DNA of 64,000 nt from Chloranthus sessilifolius. Its lineage: Eukaryota; Streptophyta; Magnoliopsida; Chloranthales; Chloranthaceae. Below the pieces are notes generated by a model. That model ran no database searches and was not told where the DNA came from. It saw nothing but the letters and a program-made list of their open reading frames with translations. Shown here one piece after another: positions 56,803 to 64,000 of the stretch. A program made the position numbers and the translations under genes. The stretch spans positions 124,214,831-124,278,830 of the forward strand of contig CM037585.1 in NCBI GenBank assembly GCA_021018995.1. The letters run 5' to 3'. Positions within the stretch are counted from its first letter, which is position 1. Each line of letters opens with the position of its first letter.

Positions 56803-58153
56803 TGATCAGTGCCGAAATGTGACTATATTTCACACCTTAATTCCTACATTTAGCTAGCCGATGAACGCATCTAATGGTGGTTATGTAGTTTTAATGTTTA
56901 CAGGTGTTTCTGGTCGTTGGATTGCTAAAGAGCGTAAAAAAGGATAATTAAAGGTTACGCAAGAACTATGGATCAAAAAGGTCAAAAGAAGAATTGAAAT
57001 CTGTGAAGTAGCTCAACATCCACCAGGAGAATGGAGACTCTACCCATATATGTCAATCAATTGAGAACCAAGTGTCAATCGATTGACAAGAGAGACAACT
57101 TTGGCCCTCTTAGTTCAAATCCAAGTTCAATCGATTGAGGATTAAAACTCAATCGACTGAGGCTATTAGAGAAAAGATTTGCTAGCTCATATAAAAGAAA
57201 AGCTACGACTTTGTTGGAGTATCTCTAATATCAATTCTCTATCCCTTCTCTCACTCGGGGGGCTCACATTCTCTCTTTTCTTTTAGGGTTTTCTCTGGGT
57301 AGATTGTACGTAGGCTTTTGCATTTCTTTTCTTTTACAGTTTGTGGAATCATAGATTATATTTAGGAAAAGTATTGTAAAAAGATTTTTGGATAAATAAA
57401 AAGTACATATTTAAGAGAATGACTTCGAGTTTACAACGAGATCGCACACCAAGGATGAGCGACTAAATCATTTGTTCAAGGAGGATGCGATCTCCAGATA
57501 AGTAAAATATTTATGATTAACTCCACAGTCTCTTAATTTCATCATGGAATCATTCTGTTAAAAAGTGTGCTTAAATTGAATATCTTTTGAATACTTTATT
57601 ATGACTGTTGATCTATGTTATCAACGACCATAGTTGCCAGATCTGTACCTGCAAGCCTATCTGGGCAACAGAGTGATTATATGTTCATGGTCGTGATTTA
57701 AGAATCTTGAGATACGCTATGCTTTTTACATGATTTATACCACAATGATAGGCTGAGTCATCATTTTTAAATAGGGTATGCCGGATTAATGATCATGTTT
57801 TCTTACGATTCATTTTTCTAGATAAAGGATGGTGTGATTGATGTGTTATGGAATTGTGGGTTTAATGGTAGAAAGGTTATAAATTTGAGGTAGCAAATTC
57901 CTTGATCATTCATAAAATTGTCATTTTATTTATCATAAATTGTTCTTGCTCAGATTAGTTATCTTTCTTGCATTTAGAATAGTGTGGTAATTATTTAACA
58001 AATTGAATTTTCTCCCTTGGTACTTCCTTGGGCATTTCTAATCTCGTTAAGGATTAGTTAAATTTCACATTTCCCTGTGGGTTCGATACCCTTGATTTTA
58101 CCGTGCAACAACTGATCTTGTGCACTTGCAAGGGTATATTTTAAAACCGACCA
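56803..58153 (+). repeat. 5' LTR of element A
   Basis: Starts TGATCAGTGCCGAAATGTGA, like fragment D and element B, and ends ...ACCGACCA just before AAG and the primer site. About 1.35 kb. Contains palindrome pairs at about 57053-57082 and 57127-57162, and a TATA box at 57190-57197. Confidence 0.85.
57190..57197 (+). promoter_or_regulatory. TATA box of element A LTR
   Basis: TATAAAAG, about 390 bp into the LTR, followed within about 50 bp by pyrimidine-rich sequence. Confidence 0.55.
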
Positions 58154-58155
58154 AG

Positions 58156-58178
58156 TTTTTGGTGCCGCTGTCGGGGAA
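58156..58178 (+). other. primer-binding site of element A
   Basis: TTTTTGGTGCCGCTGTCGGG directly after the LTR. The 3' end of plant tRNA-Asp is complementary to TGGCGCCGTTGCCGGGG, so this is a tRNA-Asp primer site with two mismatches, as in Athila elements. Confidence 0.8.
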
Positions 58179-59413
58179 TTGGCAAAAATTTGATAAATTC
58201 GAAAAGAGATTTGTGTGAAATTGTTTGACAGTGAATCGATTGAGATCTCATCTTCAATCGATCGACTGTTTTCTGTGGTTGTGGCGTGCTGATGAGTCAA
58301 TCGATTAATTCGAAAGCGTCAATCGATCGATTGTTTTGAGTGTTAATTTTTTTAAAAAATTCCAACAAGTAAAAATCTAAAATTTTAATTTCAAATTTTG
58401 AATATTGAAATTTTTTATTTTTAAAATTTGAAATATGGAGCTTGAAAGTTGAATTTTGATTTTTGAAATTTGAAATTTGCAATTTGAATTTTGAAATTTA
58501 ATTTTTAAAATTGAATTTTGATTTTCATGTTCGAATTTTGATTTTGAAATTTGAAATTGAATTTTTAATTTACAAAATCTTCTTTCCCTTATTTTCTTTT
58601 CTTTGATAAGATTTTGTGGAGTTCTTCTAGGGAGTAGAGGATTTTTAGGATCTCTTGTTTAGGATTTAAAGGAGTCTTTTATTTTTTTTCTTCTTTTCCT
58701 CTTTTAGGTAAGATTTTGTGGGATTATTTTTAGATTTTAAAGTTTCAATTTTAGAATATGAATTTAAAATTTTAAAATTTTAATTTTAATTTCGATTTTT
58801 GAAATTTTAAATTTGAATTTCAAATTTTGAATTTTAAATTTTAAATTTTGAATTTGATTTTGAAATTTAAAATTTGAATTAAAATTTTGGAATTTAAATT
58901 TTGACTTTCAATTTTTAAATTTTAATTTTTGAATTTTGAATTTTGAAATTCGAATTTAAAAAAAAAAAAACAAAAAAATAATTTAAAAAAAAAAAAAAAC
59001 AATCAAAATTTAATTTTCTTTTCTTCGGATACTGGCTATTGTTCATCTTAGAAGTCAATCGATTGAAAAAAAAATTTTAAATCGATTGAGACTGGAATAT
59101 TATTTGCTGTGGAAATTTTTGGAAATCTTTCAATCGATTGACATTTCTCTGTCAATTGATTGACATTTCTCTGTCAATCGATTGACTAGACCTCTGTTGC
59201 TTGCCTTCTCCGCTGATATTTTTGTACTATCCAGCTAGATTTTTGAACCTCAATCGATTGATTTTAATACATCAATCGATTGATGGATAAGTCTCTGTTA
59301 GAATATTGTTATGCGTTTTATTTCAATCGATCAAGACCATTGCTTCAATCGATTGAAGCTGAAATTTATGAGTTTATTATGGATTCATCAATCCTTGTTT
59401 TGGGTGTTGGTGC
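58179..59413 (+). other. 5' leader of element A
   Basis: Non-coding. Holds palindrome pairs and a triplet (59130-59185), and a 650-bp patch (58340-59000) built almost only from aattttgaaatttgaattt-like words. No gene. Confidence 0.7.
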
Positions 59414-60700
59414 ATGAGTTTTACTCGATCTCATCACCCACATCTACAACCATTTAATCTTGAGATCGAACGATCTTGCAGAGAGAATCGCAGAATCCAA
59501 AGGAATCGGTATCATCATACTGAAATAATGGCAGATCAAAGGCCATAAATGAATGGGAACAATCAAAACATCAATAATAGAAATAATGGGAATAATAATC
59601 ATGATGAGAGCCCAAAAACATTAGAATATTATAATGATCCTGGTTTTTACGAGGATCAGGATAGTATCATGCATGCCCCCATTCCAGAAAACCATTATAA
59701 ATTCAAATCCGTGATGATTCAAATGTTACCGATTTTCCATGGATTGTCCAATGAAAATCCACATGTTCATTTAAATGAGTTTACTGGGGTGTGTAAAATG
59801 TTTAGAGTTCACAATGTCACCGACGAGATAGCTAAGCTACGACTCTTTCCTTTCTCTTTAAGAGATAAGGTAAAAACTTGGTTCTATTCTTTAGAACCAC
59901 AATCCATCCAGAGTTGGGCAGAGCTACACCATCAATTCCTTAAAAAATATTTTTCGATGACCAAAACCATTGAGTTGCGTCAGAAGATTCAATTTTTCTC
60001 CCAACAACCTACATAAATATTTCATAAATGTTGGGAACGCTTCAAGGAATTGATCAGGAGTTGTCCTAATCATCAACTTCCAAGGTTGCAACAGGTCTAA
60101 AATTTTTACAATTGACTGATTCCAGAAGAGAGACGCATGGTTGATGCATCTTGTGGAGGATCATGCGCCACAAAAGAGGTTGATGAACTGTGGGCGTTGT
60201 TTGAAAAGTTATATCAAACCTTAATACAAAATGCGATAATGGGGCGAACTAACTTGGATGTGACAATTAAATCTCATGTGTTGACCAGAGATGGGGTATA
60301 TGATGTCAACAATAATACCTCAGATCTATCAACAAAAGTTGACATGTTGTCCAAACAAATGAACATGTTGTTAGTTGCAACCAAGCAAGCTAAAACTCCC
60401 ATCACCCCTACAGCTTGTTCAATTTGTGACCACCCAAGTCACATGGCTAATGAGTGTCCAACCACCTTGTCATTCTTCCCTGATGAACCTACTCCTCAAA
60501 AGCAGATAAATGTGACTCAATCTTATCAGCGGTAGGGTAGGAACATGTTCTCAAACACCTATAATCCGGAATGGAAAAATCACCCCAACTTAGGATGGCG
60601 AGGATCAAACCAAACTGGACAGGTGAACCAACAGTACAGATCCAACATAACGAGTGGACAACAGAACTTTCGTCCACAACAGAATTCTAATTTCTAATAG
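59414..60700 (+). pseudogene. Athila gag of element A
   Basis: The likely ATG is 59414-59416, but a TAA follows MADQRP at about 59546. The frame then reopens from 59549 to 60016 (155 codons) with the gag capsid domain (IQMLPIFHGLSNENPHVHLN, LRLFPFSLRDKVKTWFYSLE). After stops at 60014 and within 60090-60125 the same frame is open at 60137-60535 and holds the zinc knuckle CSICDHPSHMANEC (C-x2-C-x4-H-x4-C). It continues decayed to a double stop near 60696. Gag would build the virus-like particle and bind element RNA. At least five stops make it a pseudogene. Confidence 0.85.
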
Positions 60701-61205
60701 AATTCTCCCTACTATCATCCAAATTCTGAGTACCGAAAAATCAGAATTTCAATCAGAATTTTAATCAATCTCATACCACCGCGTCGAAAGATTCTGAGTT
60801 GGAAGAAAAGATTTTGCGAAATATGCAAGCTTTTCAGCAGATGATGATGGACCAATTTAGCCAATTAACCAATCAATTGAGTCAATGAGAGGAAGGTAGG
60901 CTTCCTAGCCAACCCATCAATAATCCTCGAGGCCAAGCATCACCTGATGAAGGACCATCAAATAGTCAACAGTTGAAAGCTGCTACTGTGTTGAGAAGTG
61001 GGCGAGCAGTTGATAATCAAGTGGAAATTCTAGTGGAATCTGATAAGAAGAAAAAGAAGCAACAAAAGGCAAGGGGCTAGAGAAAGGAAAAGAGAAAGAG
61101 TCTCCTCAAATTGTCCAATAAGGACCTGAAGAAGAACCAGAAAATGAACCCCATTCATATATCCCAAAGGCACCATTCCCTGAGTGCCTAACACCTTCAT
61201 CTAGA
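60701..61205 (+). pseudogene. gag-protease linker of element A
   Basis: After a frame change the plus strand reads ILRNMQAFQQMMMDQFSQLT and later AATVLRSGRAVDN, the LRSGR-type linker of Athila polyproteins, then a Lys-rich stretch ending in a stop near 61078. This is the segment missing from element B. Confidence 0.65.
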
Positions 61206-62148
61206 ATGGGAAAAGGAGCGTCAAAAATGAAAAAAATCTTTAAAACATTCAAGCAGGTAAAGATAAATCTTCCATTACTTGAAATAATCAAGCAAGTTCC
61301 AGAGTACGCAAAATTTTTCAAAGATCTATGCACTCGTAAGAGAAAAGTACATACTCAAGTTTCAAAGAAAGTGTTCTTGACTAATCAAGTCAGTTCGATA
61401 TTGCAATTGGATGCACCTCAAAAACTTAAGGACCCTGGAGTCCCAACTGTTTCATGCGTTATAGGTGGGCAACTAATTGGTAAGGCATTATTGGATTTGG
61501 GAGCAAGTGTCAACCTGATCCCATACTCAGTGTACGAGAAATTAGGACTAGGCGAGTTAAAACCCATGACAGTTACACTCTATTTTGCTGATAGGTCAGA
61601 AAGAAGACCTAGGGTATCATCGAGGATGTTTTAGTTGGAATAGACAAATTTGTCTTTCCAATGGACTTTGTTGTGTTGGACATGGAACCACCAGTTAAAT
61701 TCATCAATCAAGTCCCAATCATTCTTGGACGTCCATTTCTCGCAACTGCTAATGCCTGCATCAATTGTCGAATGGGCATCATGGATGTTTCTTATGAAAA
61801 CACGAAAGTCAGGCTCAATATATTTCATGCGATGAACCATTTTCCTGATGAGGATGAGGTTGACTGTTTCTACATCGATCAGGTGGATGAAGTAGTAGAC
61901 GAAGCTTTACCATCAATGCTTAAACTGCTTTATTGGCCATCTATGAGGAAAAAAGATCTGAAAAGAAACAACCAGAAGGGAAGAGGACGAGTTCATCAAG
62001 TGAAGGTGATAAGTTATGTGAAATTGAGACTAAGGTAGAACCATTACCTATTGAGGTAAAGGATGAGTTGACACCATCAATCAGGCAACCACCAACTGTT
62101 GCATTGCAGCAGCTGCCTGAGTCACTCAAATATGCTTTTCTGGGACCT
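61206..62148 (+). pseudogene. Athila protease of element A
   Basis: 61206-61634 is open and covers LPLLEIIKQVPEYAKFFKDL, CTRKRKVHTQ and the retropepsin core VIGGQLIGKALLDLGASVNL with the active-site Asp in LDLGAS. A frameshift near 61608 moves the continuation to 61661-62038 (FVVLDMEPPVKFINQ, then PIILGRPFLATANACINCRM). A second shift near 61930 leads to 61933-62151, a hydrophilic linker (VEPLPIEVKDELTPSIRQPP). The protease matures the Gag-Pol product. Two frameshifts disable it. Confidence 0.82.
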
Positions 62149-62214
62149 TAAGAAACACTTTCGGTAATTATATCATTAGCATTATCGGAAGGGCAAGAGT
62201 ATGATTTGTAGAAG

Positions 62215-63240
62215 GTGCTTAAGGACCACAAAGGAGCTATCAGATGGAGCTTAGCTGATCTTAAAGGAATTGATCCATCAGTATGTATGTACAAAATACA
62301 TCTGAAAGATGATAGTACACCATCGAGGGAACCACAAAGACGACTCAATCCAAACATGAAAGAAATCGTTCTAAAAGAGATAATCAAGTTACTCAATGTT
62401 AGAATCATCTATACGATCTCTGATAGTGAATGGGTAAGCCCAATCCAAATTGTTCCCAAAAAGTTGGGAATTACAGTGAAAGAGACTACTGAAGGAGAGT
62501 TGGTGCCTACACGTGAAACCACTGGATGACGTGTGTGTATTGATTATCGAAAATAGAACACTGCCACGAGAAAGGATCATTTTCTCTTGCCATTTATTGA
62601 TCAGATTCTAGAAAAGTTGGCAGGACAAGAATATTATTATTTTCTTGATGGTTACTCGGGATACAATCAAGTGCCTGTGTTTCCATCGGATCAAGAAAAG
62701 ACAACATTTACTTGCTCGTATGGTACCTTTGCATATCGGAGGATGCCTTTCGGACTTTGCAATGCGCCAGCCACTTTTCAACGTTGTATATTAGCGATAT
62801 TCTTGGATATGGTTGACAAATTTATCGAGGTGTTCATGGACGATTTCTCAGTTTTTGGCAAGGCATTTGAACTGTGCTTGAATCACTTGACACAGGTATT
62901 ACAACGTTGCATAGAATCGAATCTTATTTTAAGCTGGGAAAAGAGTCATTTTATGGTTCAACAAGGAATTGTGTTGGGACATATCGTTTCCAAGAAAGGG
63001 ATCAAAGTCAACAAGGCAAAAGTCGACTTAATTGCTAATTTGCCACCACCCAAGAGTGTTCGACAAATTCAATCATTTCTGGGTCATGTGGGATTTTATA
63101 GAAGATTCATTAAGGATTTTAGCAAGATCGCCAAGCCCTTGTGCAACTTGCTTAGAAAAGATGTTCCGTTTGAATTTGATGATGAATGTATGAAGGCATT
63201 TTTGAAAATGAGAGAGCTATTATCCAATACTTCGATAATC
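62215..63240 (+). pseudogene. Athila reverse transcriptase of element A
   Basis: The N-terminal part 62215-62529 (AIRWSLADLKGIDPSVCMYK, PSREPQRRLNPNMKEIVLKE, VSPIQIVPKKLG) ends in a TGA at 62527, and a TAG lies near 62553. From 62587 the frame is open: DQILEKLAGQEYYYFLDGYS, FGLCNAPATFQRCILAIF and the active site VFMDDFSVFG with both Asp intact, then LGHVGFYRRFIKDFSKIAKP. The Athila and Ty3 enzyme copies element RNA to DNA. Only two stops near the fingers domain separate this copy from an open frame. Confidence 0.88.
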
Positions 63241-63537
63241 CAACCATCGGATTATTCTCTACCATTCGAACTCATGTGCGATGCATCAGACTATGCTATT
63301 GGAGCAGTCTTAGGGCAAAGGATAAATAAATTACATCATGTGATTTACTATGCCAGTAAGGCTCTGATTGATGCACAACTAAATTATACAACCACCGAGA
63401 AGGAGTTATTAGCTGTGGTGTATGCATTGGATAAATTCCGTTCCTATTTGCTTGGTTTGAAAATCGTGGTCTTTTCAAACCACTCTGCATTGAAGTATCT
63501 ATTGGTAAAAAAAGACACGAAACCAAGGTTGATCTGA
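63241..63537 (+). pseudogene. Athila RNase H of element A
   Basis: Continues the open frame from RT. First Asp is in MCDASDYAIGAVLGQR, Glu in TTTEKELLAVVYALDKFRSY. The third acidic position, normally TDH, reads VVFSNHSALKYL, so Asp is Asn. The frame stops with TGA at 63535-63537 (RLI stop), where element B reads RLIRW. RNase H would remove the RNA template; the Asn change predicts loss of activity. Confidence 0.82.
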
Positions 63538-64000
63538 TGGATCTTGCTCCTCCAAGAGTTCAACTTTGAAATCAAAGATAAAAAGGGGGTCGAGAATGTT
63601 GTAGCTGATCATTTGTTATGAATTTTACCCGAAGAATCATTTGTATCTGAGACTATCCGTGACACCTTTCCGGATGAACAGTTAATGGCAATTCATACAA
63701 CAGCTACAAAAGTTCATTGGTTTGCCAATATTGTGAATTATCTGGTCACTAGCAGAATCCCTACGCAATGGGGTAAGAATGATAAAAATATATTTTTCTC
63801 CTAGATTAAATACTATTTTTGGGATGAACCACAGTTATTCAAATTCTGTTCAGATCAAGTCATCAGAAGATGTGTGCCTGAAGAAGAGCAACTGAGCATC
63901 ATAAATTTTTGTCATGCTGGGGCCTGTGGAGGCCATTTCGGAGGATAAAAGACCACACAGAAAATTCTGCAAAGCAGATTCTATTGTCCCTCCATCTTTC
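63538..64000 (+). pseudogene. start of Athila integrase of element A
   Basis: After the stop the same frame reads [20 protein letters not shown] and then VADHLL followed by a stop near 63618. It continues to the zinc-binding segment FCHAGACGGHFGG near 63910-63947, a stop, and KILQSRFYCPSIF at the window end. The Asp-containing core lies outside the window. Confidence 0.75.

Larger units (their letters stand above)
56803..64000 (+). mobile_element. Athila-type Ty3/gypsy element A, 5' part
   Basis: Plus-strand order: 5' LTR (56803-58153), tRNA-Asp primer site, long leader, gag (59414 on), protease, RT, RNase H and the start of integrase, running off the right edge. The primer site GGTGCCGCTGTCGGGGA is that of Athila, with two differences from the tRNA-Asp complement. 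Gene content matches element B. Gag, protease and pol have several stops or frameshifts, yet RT and RNase H share a 316-codon open frame. It inserted into Tat element C. Confidence 0.9.

Overview
This window is nuclear DNA of a flowering plant. It is AT-rich, crowded with plant transposons (Athila and Tat Ty3/gypsy, Ty1/copia, Mutator-like, hAT-like, tRNA-derived SINEs), and holds one convincing host gene, a peptide-N-glycosidase A (PNGase A)-like protein at 14959-17103 on the minus strand. The sequence alone does not name the species. Almost every other long open frame is transposon-derived and most are broken by stops or frameshifts.

Left part, 1-14900: a decayed minus-strand Ty1/copia element (1 to about 2960) runs off the left edge. 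A 6.9-kb Mutator-like element (MULE) occupies 4947-11811, with 71-bp inverted repeats and a perfect 9-bp target duplication. It carries a decayed transposase on the minus strand and, on the plus strand, a decayed DUF1985/Ulp1 cysteine protease passenger. The MULE sits in one copy of a roughly 390-bp hairpin-ended repeat. The neighbouring copy (12163-13049) lacks the MULE but holds a 475-bp hAT-like element, so each copy serves as the empty site of the other.

Middle, 14900-27300: the PNGase A-like gene, with a 17-residue repeat inside a family-atypical insert; a long gene-poor stretch of degenerate repeats; an 886-bp hAT-like element with a SINE nested inside; a 3.3-kb solo LTR with a 5-bp target duplication; and two more SINE-like units.

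Right part, 27232-64000: a nest of LTR retrotransposons. An LTR fragment of the solo-LTR family is broken by an Athila LTR (plus strand), which is broken by a minus-strand Athila element (B, 28116 to about 39745). B is broken by a minus-strand Tat-lineage element (C, 39750-56802), and C by a 2.3-kb solo LTR (50225-52479) and a second Athila element on the plus strand (A, 56803 to beyond the window). C has two RNase H domains and, between pol and its 3' LTR, two genes in antisense: a roughly ten-exon plant-mobile-domain gene and a DUF7745-like gene. The non-coding parts of the Athila elements are studded with a 12-bp palindrome that occurs mostly in pairs with 22 bp between centres.
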